A stretch of 64,000 nt of DNA from Roseovarius sp. EL26 (GCF_900327775.1 NZ_OUMZ01000007.1:793606-857605); one strand, 5' to 3'. Counted from the first letter of the stretch, positions 17,689 through 26,814 are shown. Numbers and translations are program-made. Notes: a model not told the origin generated them from the sequence alone.

Positions 17689-18416
17689 TGGCAAAACGGC
17701 CCGATGGAAAAAATACCTCTGGACGCGGCCAGCGGGACCTGACCGTCAAGGTTAAGACGGCGCGTGGGCGCCGATCTTCTTCAACTCGTTGGTTGCAACG
17801 TCAGTTGAATGATCCTTACGTCAAACGCGCGCAGGCCGAAGGGTACCGCGGACGTGCAGCGTTCAAGATTATGGAGTTGGACGATAAATTGGGCTTTCTT
17901 GTACCCGGTGCCCGAATTCTGGATCTGGGTTGTGCCCCTGGTGGTTGGTGTCAGGTTGCTGTGCCACGGGTAAATGCCCTTGGCGAGAGCGCCGGAAAAC
18001 CACAAGGCACCATTCTGGGAATTGATCTGCAAGAAGTCGAGCCACTTGCCGGGTGCGAATTCTACCAACTGGATTTCATGGAAGACGATGCTGATGAAAA
18101 AGTCAAAGAATGGCTAGGCGGCAAGGCTGATGTAGTGATGTCGGATATGGCGGCCTCTAGCTCTGGTCACAAACAGACAGACCACCTTAGGATCATCGCG
18201 CTTTGTGAAGCCGCAGCCTATATGGCGTTTGACGTGCTAGAGGAAGGTGGTACATTTGTGTCCAAGGTACTAGCAGGTGGGGCCGAGGGCAGCTTGCAAG
18301 CCCTATTAAAGCAACGTTTCACCAAGGTCATGAACGTCAAACCGCCATCCTCTCGTTCTGACAGCTCAGAGAAGTTTGTTGTGGCGATGGGTTATCGCGG
18401 TGCGACCGAAGAGTAA
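17688..18416 (+). CDS. rlmE: 23S rRNA (uridine-2'-O-)-methyltransferase RlmE (FtsJ/RrmJ)
   Basis: A 242-residue enzyme that methylates U2552 in the peptidyl-transferase A loop of 23S rRNA, using S-adenosylmethionine. After a basic N-terminal tail of about 40 residues come the motifs of the family: [16 protein letters not shown], with the first K of the K-D-K-E tetrad, the SAM loop [15 protein letters not shown], the acidic [32 protein letters not shown] with the catalytic Asp, and [12 protein letters not shown] with the second Lys. The C-terminal [16 protein letters not shown] is typical. It starts in the stop codon of the Ppx/GppA gene. Identification is secure. Confidence 0.95.
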   Translation: MAKRPDGKNTSGRGQRDLTVKVKTARGRRSSSTRWLQRQLNDPYVKRAQAEGYRGRAAFKIMELDDKLGFLVPGARILDLGCAPGGWCQVAVPRVNALGESAGKPQGTILGIDLQEVEPLAGCEFYQLDFMEDDADEKVKEWLGGKADVVMSDMAASSSGHKQTDHLRIIALCEAAAYMAFDVLEEGGTFVSKVLAGGAEGSLQALLKQRFTKVMNVKPPSSRSDSSEKFVVAMGYRGATEE

Positions 18417-18507
18417 ACGAAAACGAATACCTTGCATTCTCTCTTGTACGGCGGGCTGGCGTCGATAATGTGTCGCCAGTCCTGACACTCTTGAGGGTAT
18501 AGAGTTT

Positions 18508-19494
18508 ATGCACCGTTTGATTGCCGCTATTTTATTTGCTGTAACGCCTCATCTTGCTTTGGCACAGGCCGAATGCACCGGCATGGATCTGATCGCAGCA
18601 TTGCCTGCTAAGGAATTGCAAGCGCTTGAAGGTTTGGCCGCCACCGCGCCGTATCCCGAGGGGATCTTGTGGAAAGCTAAAAAAGGCGTGCAAGAGATTA
18701 CCATTTTTGGCACCTACCATTTCCCACATGAGCAGACACAGGCGCATCTTGAGGCGCTGAAACCGATGATCGCCGAGGCTGAGGCAGTATATCTTGAGAT
18801 CTCTAACGCAGATCAAGCCCAGATGGGGCAAGAGATGGCCAGTGATCCGTCGATGATGTTCATCACTGAGGGGCCAACTCTGGCTGACCTGCTAAGCGAG
18901 GAGGAATGGGCGAACTATTCCGCGCAGATGTCCGACCGCGCGATCCCGTCTTTCATGGCGGCCAAATTTAAACCGCTCTGGGCGTCGATGATGCTGGGTG
19001 TCGGTCCATGCGAGGCGCGCAATGGCGCAATGGAGGGGGGTGGCATCGACACGTTGATTGGCGATTATGCGGCAGAGCTGGCTAACCCAAGCCGTTCGTT
19101 GGAGGATTTTCGCACTCTGATGACGATGTTGGATGATTTACCGCAAGAGGATCAACTTGATATGATCCGTTTATCATTGGACCTGCCATTTAGCGCTGAT
19201 GATTTATCGTACACATTGAAAGCACAATATCTGGCGCAAAATATCGCGTTATTATGGGAATATTCGCGCAAAACCTCGGTCGAGCAGGGCGGTGAAGGGG
19301 CGGAGGAGGATTTTGCTCTTTTGGAAGAAAAAATGCTGACTAAGCGGAACCATGATTGGATTGAGGTGCTGACAGATCCTGGTTTTCCAGATCAAGTATT
19401 TGTCGCTGTTGGGGCAGGGCATCTGCCGGGAGAAAACGGCGTTCTTAATCTCCTGCAGGAGCAAGGGTATAAAATTGAGCGATTGAAACTGTGA
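18508..19494 (+). CDS. TraB/GumN family protein, exported
   Basis: A 328-residue protein with a signal peptide (LIAAILFAVTPHLALAQA, cut near residue 20). Family marks are the glycine-histidine segment FGTYHFPHEQ near residue 71, the paired helix block (LADLLSEEEW), and the end VAVGAGHLPGENGVLNLLQE with QGYKIERL. TraB/GumN proteins share a metal-binding fold related to haem-binding and metalloprotease-like Tiki proteins; bacterial roles are mostly unknown. An acidic segment (EGAEEDFALLEEKM) lies near residue 270. It stands alone between rlmE and an unrelated secreted protein, with about 90 bases before the start. Function is not predicted further. Confidence 0.85.
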   Translation: MHRLIAAILFAVTPHLALAQAECTGMDLIAALPAKELQALEGLAATAPYPEGILWKAKKGVQEITIFGTYHFPHEQTQAHLEALKPMIAEAEAVYLEISNADQAQMGQEMASDPSMMFITEGPTLADLLSEEEWANYSAQMSDRAIPSFMAAKFKPLWASMMLGVGPCEARNGAMEGGGIDTLIGDYAAELANPSRSLEDFRTLMTMLDDLPQEDQLDMIRLSLDLPFSADDLSYTLKAQYLAQNIALLWEYSRKTSVEQGGEGAEEDFALLEEKMLTKRNHDWIEVLTDPGFPDQVFVAVGAGHLPGENGVLNLLQEQGYKIERLKL

Positions 19495-19664
19495 CACGTA
19501 AAATCGGCTGAAGCTCCATACGACGATTGCGTATTACCTCTGTACACAATCTGGAGCTAGCAGGTTCTTTCTGAAACTGAATAGTCCTTTTACACAATAT
19601 TATTGACCAAATATTCCTCATCGTGCCACGGTAGGTAAACACTTTTGATGAGGTATTTTTTGAG

Positions 19665-20495
19665 ATGCGATTTCCTATACAAAGATTTTTTCTCTTAAGT
19701 GTGATTATGACACTCGTGAACGGACTAGCAGTTTCTGCTCATGCTCAGAGTAACGATAGTGGCACCTCAGATGGGCCACAGTGGACATATTATGAAGAAA
19801 CGGGTCTTGGTATTCTATCTGCCGCAGATGCAGAAGGCGGGTATTTTTGTACATCTCCTAACTGGTCTGTAGCTGAATCTGGATTTCCAGATGCAGCAAA
19901 CTGGAGTATTCATTTTGTGGCTGAATCACCAAATTTGCTTTTGAAACAGTTTAGGGGCATGGGCTGTGATTTCATTTCTCTCCCAGTTGTTGCGGGGGAC
20001 AAGGGCAAGGCGTTGCGTGCAGAAGCTGAAGGATTAGGCCTGACTGAGCTGACGACTATGATGCAGGATTATGCGGGTGCTGAGTCAGCCCCACCAGTGC
20101 CACAAGCCGCTAAAATTGAGCTAATGCAAAACGCTGCGAGCCAGTGTTCCGTAAATGCCATTCGGTCATTAGTGTTTGATTGCACCTGTGTTGGCGAAAC
20201 GGTTGGGAAAAATGTGGACGCCGGAAAAATCAAAATGTTAGCTGACAATCAAACAACAATTTCTAGATATAGAGATGAGGTCTATACAGCTGAATGTTTA
20301 AATGAACCCGCGATTAAGAACTATGCTAAAGAAAGCTGTCTGGAGCTGCAATTTAGCATAAACCCAGAAAACCTCAGCGATTGCCTTTGTGAGGCAGAAA
20401 AAGCGTTCGAAGAATTACGGACAGATTTTTCCATCGATACGTTAGATGTGGGGAAGATTGTGACATATGATATTTTAACATCTTGTAACGGTTGA
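19665..20495 (+). CDS. secreted protein of unknown function, cysteine-containing
   Basis: A 276-residue protein I do not recognise. It has a good signal peptide (FLLSVIMTLVNGLAVSAHAQ, cut near residue 28). The mature part holds eight or more cysteines, several spaced as pairs (CSVNAIRSLVFDCTC; CLCEAE), suggesting disulfides formed in the periplasm. Two halves can be seen: residues 35-140 with a WTYYEETG opening, and a cysteine-rich helical half from about 150. Codons are visibly richer in A and T than in the neighbouring genes, so this could be a recently gained gene. An inverted repeat (AGCTCCA / TGGAGCT) lies in the 170 bases upstream. No operon partner. Confidence 0.75.
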   Translation: MRFPIQRFFLLSVIMTLVNGLAVSAHAQSNDSGTSDGPQWTYYEETGLGILSAADAEGGYFCTSPNWSVAESGFPDAANWSIHFVAESPNLLLKQFRGMGCDFISLPVVAGDKGKALRAEAEGLGLTELTTMMQDYAGAESAPPVPQAAKIELMQNAASQCSVNAIRSLVFDCTCVGETVGKNVDAGKIKMLADNQTTISRYRDEVYTAECLNEPAIKNYAKESCLELQFSINPENLSDCLCEAEKAFEELRTDFSIDTLDVGKIVTYDILTSCNG

Positions 20496-20662
20496 TTTTT
20501 ATTATGACAGAAGTGGTTTTTCTCTAGGTTGGAGAAATACTAGTATTTCGGTTGGGAGATGGGTGTTGCTCTTAATTCGTTAGGAATACAGAGTGAACTT
20601 CAACTGGAGTGCATCTTTATGATGCCAGTTGCCACGACAAGGCTGCCATGCATCTTGAACAG

Positions 20663-20691
20663 GTGACAAGCAGGGCAGAGCCTTCTATAAG
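20663..20691 (+). promoter_or_regulatory. ppaC: candidate sigma-70 promoter of the pyrophosphatase gene
   Basis: GTGACA, 17 bases, then TATAAG, ending 36 bases before the ATG. A GCAGGA ribosome site follows. GTGAC and TTGAC are acceptable -35 elements in alphaproteobacteria. Confidence 0.45.
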
Positions 20692-20727
20692 GCGCGCAAA
20701 TTCATATCTCTTGCAGGATCACATGTT

Positions 20728-21648
20728 ATGACCACGCTTGTTTTTGGCCACAAATCCCCCGACACAGATTCCACCGGATCGCCGATCCTATGGTCCTGGT
20801 ACCTCAACGAGGTGAAGGGCGCCGACACCAAACCCGTCTTGCTGGGGGAGCCTAATACTGAGGCTGCCTTCATGCTGACACGCTGGGGTTTTGAAAAACC
20901 TGAGATCATCGCCGATGTAATTGATGATCAGGCATGCATTATAGTCGACACCAACAATCCGGCTGAACTGCCGGCCAGTATCAACGGAGCGGATGTGCAG
21001 GCGATTATCGATCACCATAAACTGGTCGGCGGCCTGGAAACTAAAGGCCCGATTGACATCACCATTCGCCCATTGGCCTGCACCGCAACCATCATGCTGG
21101 ACTTGATGGGTGATGATGCCGCCAAGATGCCCGATGCCATCAAAGGTGCTGCATTGACCTGCATTCTGTCTGACACGCTGGAATTCCGCAGCCCGACTAC
21201 CACAGATCATGACCGCGCTGTCGCTGAAAAACTGGCCGCTGAGCTGGGCTTGAACGTTACAGATTATGCCGCTGAAATGTTTGCCGCCAAATCTGACGTG
21301 TCCGAGTTTTCCGACGCCGAACTGATCCGCATGGACAGCAAAGAATATGAAGTGAGCGGCAAAAAATTTCGTGTCTCCGTTCTGGAAACCACCGCGCCAG
21401 AAATCCCACTGGGCCGCAAAGAGAGTCTGATGGAAACTTTCAAAACCGTTGAGGCCGAGGACGGCGTTGATCAGGTTCTGCTGTTCGTGGTCGATATCCT
21501 GAAAGAAGAGGCCACATTGCTGGTCCCGAACGATCTGGTGAAAACCGTGGCTGAAAAATCCTTTGGTGTATCCGTTAATGGCGACGCCGTGGTTCTGCCG
21601 GGCATCATGAGCCGTAAAAAACAGATCATTCCAAATCTGGCAATCTGA
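20728..21648 (+). CDS. ppaC: manganese-dependent inorganic pyrophosphatase
   Basis: A 306-residue family II pyrophosphatase (DHH superfamily) that hydrolyses cytosolic pyrophosphate and so pulls biosynthesis forward. Motifs are in order: LVFGHKSPDTDSTGSPI with the first metal ligands (H, D), IVDTNNPAELP with the next Asp, AIIDHHKLVGG with the DHH signature near residue 95, and SDTLEFRSPTTTDHD with the fourth ligand set. The C-terminal DHHA2 domain ends in the basic SRKKQIIPNL loop that grips substrate. Length matches the short, CBS-free type. A plausible promoter sits directly upstream, and a strong hairpin follows the stop. A long open frame on the opposite strand is a shadow. Confidence 0.96.
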   Translation: MTTLVFGHKSPDTDSTGSPILWSWYLNEVKGADTKPVLLGEPNTEAAFMLTRWGFEKPEIIADVIDDQACIIVDTNNPAELPASINGADVQAIIDHHKLVGGLETKGPIDITIRPLACTATIMLDLMGDDAAKMPDAIKGAALTCILSDTLEFRSPTTTDHDRAVAEKLAAELGLNVTDYAAEMFAAKSDVSEFSDAELIRMDSKEYEVSGKKFRVSVLETTAPEIPLGRKESLMETFKTVEAEDGVDQVLLFVVDILKEEATLLVPNDLVKTVAEKSFGVSVNGDAVVLPGIMSRKKQIIPNLAI

Positions 21649-21668
21649 AGACATCTTTTATTTCAAAT

Positions 21669-21700
21669 GGCTGGGTGCAATCCGCAAATTGCGCCCAGCC
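21669..21700. terminator. strong hairpin after the pyrophosphatase gene, no T tract
   Basis: GGCTGGGTGCAAT pairs with ATTGCGCCCAGCC (13 pairs, one G-T) around a six-base loop. Neither strand has a U-rich tail, so it may act as a 3' end stabiliser or a weak terminator. Confidence 0.5.
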
Positions 21701-21873
21701 ACACAAGAACTGATCCTGATGTTTGAATTGATATTAATGCATGGGGTTCTCATGCAGCGTTAGCGTTCCAGTGACAAAAAGCCCTTTTTCGAAAATACCC
21801 TAGCCATACTTTGGTCGAAATCTGGAATGATACATTACAGTCACAGCGTTCATAACCATACAGATTAATATTA

Positions 21874-23076
21874 ATGTTACATCAACCGATCCAAAGCCAA
21901 TCCGTTGCATTCGTTTTGCCTTGTCTGAATGAAGCACAAACGATTTCGCAATGCGTTACCCGCGCCTGCGAAGCGCTGGAGATACTCCGATCACAATACC
22001 ATCTTGATGGCGAAGTTATTGTTGCCGATAATGGAAGCACCGATGGTAGCCAAGAATTGGCCCGTATCGCCGGAGCACGCGTTGTAGATGTCCCACATCG
22101 CGGATACGGCGCTGCTCTGATCGGCGGTTTTGCGGCCAGCGATGCCGAATATCTTGTGATGGGCGACAGTGATTGCTCGTATGATTTTGTCGATGCCGTT
22201 CCCATGATCAAAACGCTTATGAATGGCTCTGACTTTTGTATGGGGTCGCGGTTCAAGGGTGAAATCAAACCTGGCGCGATGCCGTGGAAAAACCGCTACA
22301 TCGGAAATCCGGTTCTATCGACAATATTGAGGGTCCTGTTCCGAACCAAAATCAGTGATGCCCATTGTGGTATCCGAGCAATCAGAAATTCTGCTTACAA
22401 ACAGCTCAAACTGTCGTCAACCGGAATGGAATTTGCCTCAGAAATGGTGCTAAAGTCTGTTTTGCTTGATCTCGATATTGCCGAAGTTCCCGTCACATTG
22501 TCACCGGATTTGCGTGGGCGGCCACCACATTTGAATCCCTGGCGAGATGGATTGCGGCACCTTATTTATATGCTGATGCTTAGTCCAAGCTGGTTGTTTA
22601 TGGTTCCCGCGGCTGGGCTTTTGTCATTTGGCAGTTTCATGTTGATGGCCCTGTTGTTGGGCGGCAATGCGGAAATGGTAAATGTAGCAGGCTTTAATGT
22701 AGGCGACCATTGGGCTGTTGTTTCTGGCGGTTGCATCGTAATCGGTGTGCAAACAGCACTCTTTGGGCTTATGGCACTTCAATACAGTTATCGAGAGGGC
22801 TTTCGTCAGGCGACTCCACTTGCCCGCACTTTTCTGGGGCGCTCCCGTTTGCAATATTGGTTACTGGCAGGAATGGCGCTGATGTTTTCCGGATTTGTCT
22901 GGGCTGGCTCAATAGCCACTGGGTGGATCGCATCAGATTATGGGGTGTTAAATGAGATGCGTGGCATGATTACTGCGTTTACCTTGATTATGTCAGGTGC
23001 GCAGATCTTTTTTGGCGGTTTCCTCATGTCTATCTTGTCTGGTAACCGGTCTCGCCACTCTTCTGTTTTGTCATAA
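21874..23076 (+). CDS. family 2 glycosyltransferase with C-terminal membrane helices
   Basis: A 400-residue, two-part protein. The N-terminal 230 residues are a GT-A fold of the polyprenyl-phosphate sugar synthase type: FVLPCLNEAQTISQCV, IVADNGSTDGSQELAR, VVDVPHRGYGAALIGGF, the metal-binding MGDSDCSYDF, and the acceptor loop DAHCGIRAIRN. About four hydrophobic helices fill residues 240-390 (LLSFGSFMLMALLLG; VVSGGCIVIGVQTALFGL). The enzyme probably transfers a sugar to a lipid phosphate at the inner face of the membrane. It converges with a second GT2 gene and a membrane mannosyltransferase-like gene, suggesting a small glycolipid or surface-glycan set. The sugar cannot be predicted. Confidence 0.88.
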   Translation: MLHQPIQSQSVAFVLPCLNEAQTISQCVTRACEALEILRSQYHLDGEVIVADNGSTDGSQELARIAGARVVDVPHRGYGAALIGGFAASDAEYLVMGDSDCSYDFVDAVPMIKTLMNGSDFCMGSRFKGEIKPGAMPWKNRYIGNPVLSTILRVLFRTKISDAHCGIRAIRNSAYKQLKLSSTGMEFASEMVLKSVLLDLDIAEVPVTLSPDLRGRPPHLNPWRDGLRHLIYMLMLSPSWLFMVPAAGLLSFGSFMLMALLLGGNAEMVNVAGFNVGDHWAVVSGGCIVIGVQTALFGLMALQYSYREGFRQATPLARTFLGRSRLQYWLLAGMALMFSGFVWAGSIATGWIASDYGVLNEMRGMITAFTLIMSGAQIFFGGFLMSILSGNRSRHSSVLS

Positions 23077-23090
23077 ACTGACGCTGCGCT

Positions 23091-23816
23091 TTACACGTGG
23101 CGATCGCTTGGCTTGGTTTGACGGCGCTCTTGTAAGGCTGTGGTCAAGATCGCGCCGATGATGGTTGTTCCGGCCAAAACCACGCCTTTTACGGTTCCTG
23201 AGATTTTTGAGCGCCCGGTAAGCCGCGCACGATAATCTACTGGCACTTCGTGGGTTTTGATTTGATGCAAAATTGCCTTGAGTTGCATTTCGACTGTCCA
23301 CCCAAACGCCTGATCTTGCATCTTTAAATGCTCCAACGTGCTGTATTTAATAGCGCGGAAAGGGCCTAGGTCGCTGTATGTAACCCCCCAGATTTGCTTG
23401 ATCAGGAAGCAGGCCAGCCGGTTACCAAATCTCTGGGGCAGGGTCATGGCGCCCGCAGCACAATTGCCCAGCCTGCGCGAACCGATGACGAGTTGTGCGC
23501 GACCTTCTATGATTGGCACAACGAGGCGGTCCATTTGATCGGGATAATCACTGTAATCGCCATCGACAAAGACAATGATATCGCAGGGTGCGGTGGTGGC
23601 AATACCTGCCAAACAAGCGGCACCATATCCCTGTTTAGGGGCAAACGCGATATCAGCTCCTGCGGCGTGTGCGACTTTGACCGTTTGATCGGTTGACCCA
23701 TTGTCGGCTACAATCACCTGATCTACCCAGTTAGGAATGTCTGCCAGTACTTTGGGCAGGGCGTCTTCCTCGTTTAGGGCAGGGATGACGACAGCGATTT
23801 TGTGATCACTATGCAT
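23091..23816 (-). CDS. family 2 glycosyltransferase, soluble
   Basis: A 241-residue GT2 enzyme, single domain. I start it at ATG 23816 (HSDHKIAVVIPALNEEDALP), inside the end of the upstream membrane glycosyltransferase gene with which it overlaps by eight bases; a longer frame adds an unlikely leader. Motifs: VIVADNGSTDQTVKVA, KQGYGAACLAGIATT, IVFVDGDYSDYPDQM (DxD-like, here DGD), and VIGSRRLG. The end is basic (LQERRQTKPSDRHV) after a single hydrophobic stretch (VVLAGTTIIGAILTTAL). It probably acts with the upstream gene to make a lipid-linked sugar. Confidence 0.88.
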   Translation of the reverse strand: MHSDHKIAVVIPALNEEDALPKVLADIPNWVDQVIVADNGSTDQTVKVAHAAGADIAFAPKQGYGAACLAGIATTAPCDIIVFVDGDYSDYPDQMDRLVVPIIEGRAQLVIGSRRLGNCAAGAMTLPQRFGNRLACFLIKQIWGVTYSDLGPFRAIKYSTLEHLKMQDQAFGWTVEMQLKAILHQIKTHEVPVDYRARLTGRSKISGTVKGVVLAGTTIIGAILTTALQERRQTKPSDRHV

Positions 23817-25191
23817 AACGATCCAGTCCTGGGCTCGAAACTGGCGATCGATTGCGCACAGTATCATGCAATAACAGCGCCCAAACTGGTAACCAGATCA
23901 ACCAGACAACGCCTGTGTGATAATATGCCTCTAGCTCAAGGGGAGCAAAATAGAAATACAGGTAATGCAGCGGGACAAGAGCCCCAGCCAATACCAAGCC
24001 CCGGATTGGAACTGTGCAAAGAAATGGGGCGACCCATAGAAAATACCAAGGTGTCTGTGACGGCAGCAGCAGATAGAGCAGGGCGATTGCCATGGCAAAT
24101 CGGCTAAACGTTTCTTGTGGGTTTTGGGTTGGAATACGGCACAGCCAGATCATGCCAACCATACCAATAACCATCAAAAGAAGACGGGCCAGAATAGGGG
24201 TGATTGTGGGGGCAAAAACGCGTGTTCCTGCCTCTGCCACCAGATAGGCGGAAGAAGACGCACGCCAGTCACTGGCAAAGGCGACAAAACCAGAGCTTTG
24301 ATCAAGACCGGAGTGCACCACAGGCCAGAAGATCATGGTCAAGATAAGGGTCGTGATCCCGATCATGATACCGAGCGTTTTCACAGCATACAGTTTTTGC
24401 CGCCATAAGACTGGTGCTAGCATTATAGGCCAAACTTTGACGCCAGCGGCTATCGCCAGAATGACGGACGACAATGTCAGCTGGTTGCGCAAGATCAACC
24501 ATCCAGACAGGAGCACCGGTAGCATCAACAGGGGTTCCATATGCAGGGAATTAGCGATTTCTTTTACTGGCAGAGGATGCCACCAATACAGCGCAACCCA
24601 CAAAGATGAGCGCCCAAGGTGACCAAGGATCAGTAACACAAATCCTAGCATGCATGCCTCAGCAAGCAGGGCAACAGTACGCCATGCCTCGATATTGAGT
24701 GGTGATAGCCAATACGCCAGTGCAAATCCACTTTGTGCAACAGGTGGATAGGCAGTCTTAAGCTCAGGGTAGTTCACGCGATCTAATACAGTGGCAGCCT
24801 GTACAGACAGTGCCTGCAGGGACTTAGGTTCAACGGAAGGGGCTGTTGAAAAGTCCTCTGGCGCGTAGGTGTACGGGTTGTGACCCGTCGCGGTAAGTGC
24901 GCCATCCCAAAGATACCTATAATGATCGTCTTCTAGAATGGGTTCTGTTCCGAATTGCAATAACCGCATTGCAGCTCCAAGCATAAGGACAAGACATAAG
25001 AGCGATGTGGAATTCTCAGTCTGGCTCCTTCGGATGAGGGGCGGCAGGCAAAACGCTATCAGCAAGCCCAAAGACACATATAACGCCACAAATGGCAGAA
25101 CCGGAGTGTCCTCTAACGCGATATCATAAGAAAATAGAGGCGCTGCCCACCGCATGGTCCAAGCTGCAAATAACATTGTGCTACCGAGCAT
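23809..25191 (-). CDS. polytopic membrane glycosyltransferase (GT87/GT-C type)
   Basis: A 460-residue membrane protein with about 10-12 hydrophobic helices. The first extracytoplasmic loop carries acidic residues and a conserved-looking patch, EPILEDDHYRYLWDGALTAT, as in GT-C enzymes that use polyprenyl-linked sugars; YPELKTAYPPVAQ follows, which is characteristic of the DUF2029/GT87 mannosyltransferase group. Such proteins add sugar from a lipid carrier on the outer face of the inner membrane. The gene overlaps the soluble GT2 downstream, which may make its donor, and lies 65 bases after the poly-lysine-tailed exported protein. Sugar and acceptor are unknown. Confidence 0.85.
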   Translation of the reverse strand: MLGSTMLFAAWTMRWAAPLFSYDIALEDTPVLPFVALYVSLGLLIAFCLPPLIRRSQTENSTSLLCLVLMLGAAMRLLQFGTEPILEDDHYRYLWDGALTATGHNPYTYAPEDFSTAPSVEPKSLQALSVQAATVLDRVNYPELKTAYPPVAQSGFALAYWLSPLNIEAWRTVALLAEACMLGFVLLILGHLGRSSLWVALYWWHPLPVKEIANSLHMEPLLMLPVLLSGWLILRNQLTLSSVILAIAAGVKVWPIMLAPVLWRQKLYAVKTLGIMIGITTLILTMIFWPVVHSGLDQSSGFVAFASDWRASSSAYLVAEAGTRVFAPTITPILARLLLMVIGMVGMIWLCRIPTQNPQETFSRFAMAIALLYLLLPSQTPWYFLWVAPFLCTVPIRGLVLAGALVPLHYLYFYFAPLELEAYYHTGVVWLIWLPVWALLLHDTVRNRSPVSSPGLDRYA

Positions 25192-25256
25192 CGCCCACCG
25201 TATGATCAGTGTGCGGGGTTGGGATATCTGAAATAGGCTGAAAACGGTGATATCCC

Positions 25257-25532
25257 TTACTTAAAGCTGCCGCGGCGCTTTTTCTTTTTCTTGCTCTTTT
25301 TCTTCTTTTTCTTTGCGTTGGATAGATTAGCCTCTTCTAAGGCGAGCTGCGCAGGGGTTTTAGCTTGTTGGGATTGGGCCAGCGTGATGGAGCCTTTGGC
25401 GGCAAGAGCAGCAGTCGGCGCATCAATAGGGGCCGTTTCCAACCAGCGATTTGCCTGTGCGGTGCTGGCCATAAAAGAAACCGCAACAAGTCCGGTTAGT
25501 GCGATTCTAAAACTGGCTTTCAAACGCTTCAT
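25257..25532 (-). CDS. small exported protein with poly-lysine C-terminal tail
   Basis: A 91-residue protein I cannot assign. It begins with a signal peptide (LKASFRIALTGLVAVSFMAS, cut after AQA near residue 27), followed by a low-complexity Ala/Gln/Leu region and a tail in which 14 of 18 residues are Lys or Arg (KKKKKKSKKKKKRRGSFK). The coding strand there is an almost pure A/G run. The frame starts from ATG 25532 behind a GAGGTC site. It could bind DNA, nucleotides or anionic surface polymers in the periplasm. It is first in a minus-strand group with two glycosyltransferases, 65 bases apart. Confidence 0.65.
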   Translation of the reverse strand: MKRLKASFRIALTGLVAVSFMASTAQANRWLETAPIDAPTAALAAKGSITLAQSQQAKTPAQLALEEANLSNAKKKKKKSKKKKKRRGSFK

Positions 25533-25751
25533 CGTTTTGACCTCGGATTATTCTATGTTGCTGACAAGATATATTCAGATTGATGGGAGACAATAAAACT
25601 CTGTTCACGGTTTCGCCAGTTAGTTGCAACGCTATGCTCTAAAGGTTCGATACATTTGTTAAAGCAGCTCATGGTCGGCTTTCTGCCCTTGAATTTTTCG
25701 ATGGGTTTTCCGAAAAGCGTATGACTGTACTGATTTAGCCCGGACCAACCG

Positions 25752-26198
25752 ATGCCAAAACATTCTGAAACTCGACCGATGCCCTATACGGCGCAACAGA
25801 TGTACGATCTGGTGGCAAATGTTGGCGATTATCCAAAGTTTCTTCCGTGGACTTCTGCCGCACGTGTGCGGAGCGTAACATCACAAGTTGATGGGTCGTC
25901 GGTAATGCTGGCGGATCTGGTGATCAGCTTCAAAGTGTTTCGCGAAAAATTTGGTAGCAGGGTTGTACTTTGGTCAGATGACAGACGAATTGAAACCCAA
26001 TATCAGGACGGTCCGTTCAAATACCTGATTTCAAACTGGTCATTCACCGACACGGATACGGGTTGTGATGTGTCGTTTGATGTCGATTTTGAATTTCGCA
26101 ATAAACTTCTTCAATCAGCAGCGGGGCTGTTTTTTTATGAAGCGATGCAACGTATCGTCCGCGCTTTTGAAACGCGGGCTGCTGAATTATACAGCTAA
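25752..26198 (+). CDS. COQ10/RatA-like START-domain protein
   Basis: A 148-residue single-domain protein of the polyketide-cyclase/START fold. The pattern is typical: MYDLVANVGDYPKFLPWTSA, then VMLADLVISFKVFREKFGSR, FKYLISNWSFTDT, and FDVDFEFRNKLLQSAAGLFF. In mitochondria COQ10 binds ubiquinone and is needed for its use in respiration; in E. coli a relative was named RatA for an effect on ribosomes. In alphaproteobacteria, where ubiquinone is the main quinone, the COQ10 role is more likely. It stands between two minus-strand genes and has its own start with no strong ribosome site. Confidence 0.88.
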   Translation: MPKHSETRPMPYTAQQMYDLVANVGDYPKFLPWTSAARVRSVTSQVDGSSVMLADLVISFKVFREKFGSRVVLWSDDRRIETQYQDGPFKYLISNWSFTDTDTGCDVSFDVDFEFRNKLLQSAAGLFFYEAMQRIVRAFETRAAELYS

Positions 26199-26327
26199 GC
26201 TTTCACATATATATAATTAAAAATTGATAGGGGCAGTGCCTGAATGATTAGATTCTCTAGGTCTTTTGGGGTGGAACTAAATGATTGGCTTTTGCTTTAT
26301 GGTGCCAACACCGCATAAGGGATTCTA

Positions 26328-26810
26328 TCAGCGTGTGATTTTGGCTAACTCCATTTGCAGCCACGACAGAGCATGATCACGTGCCTGTTGGCGAACAACT
26401 GTACGACCAGCTGCGCCAAATTCTATGGTAACGGTTTGAGTGGGTGTTCCGGAAATAGCCAACGCGAAACAGACACGGCCTTCGGGTTTGTGCTCTGACC
26501 CGCCAGGGCCGGCAATGCCGGTGATGGAAATCGCGATATCTGCGGCGGCATCCAGCAACGCACCATTAGCCATTTCGGCGGCAACCTGCTCGGATACTGC
26601 GCCATAGGTGTCCAATGTGGTCTGTAAAACCCCGAGTAGGTCAGATTTGGCTGCATTAGAATAGGTGACATAGCCGCGTTCAAAAACGCGGGAAGAACCT
26701 GGAACATCGGTGATGTCTGCGGAAACTAATCCCCCGGTGCAGCTTTCTGCAGTGGTGATTTTAATTCTGTTGTTGATAGCAGAATCAATTATTTGATGCG
26801 CAATACTCAT
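26328..26810 (-). CDS. CinA-family nicotinamide-nucleotide amidase (PncC-type)
   Basis: A 160-residue stand-alone C-terminal CinA domain. I start at ATG 26810, four bases after the pgpA stop. Signature segments are TTAESCTGGLVSADITDVPG (catalytic Ser in the ESCTGG turn), RGYVTYSNAAKSDLLGV, GAVSEQVAAEMANGAL, and the glycine-rich ISITGIAGPGGSEHKPEGRV. The enzyme deamidates nicotinamide mononucleotide, returning it to the NAD pool. It belongs to an operon ispDF-pgpA-pncC that is usual in the Rhodobacterales, though the three products do not share a pathway. Confidence 0.92.
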   Translation of the reverse strand: MSIAHQIIDSAINNRIKITTAESCTGGLVSADITDVPGSSRVFERGYVTYSNAAKSDLLGVLQTTLDTYGAVSEQVAAEMANGALLDAAADIAISITGIAGPGGSEHKPEGRVCFALAISGTPTQTVTIEFGAAGRTVVRQQARDHALSWLQMELAKITR

Positions 26811-26814
26811 GTGG

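Noticed and set aside
20788..21654. 288-codon minus-strand frame covering the pyrophosphatase gene
   Set aside because: It lies opposite a certain gene, has no ribosome site and shows only the His/Gln/Gly bias of a reversed frame.
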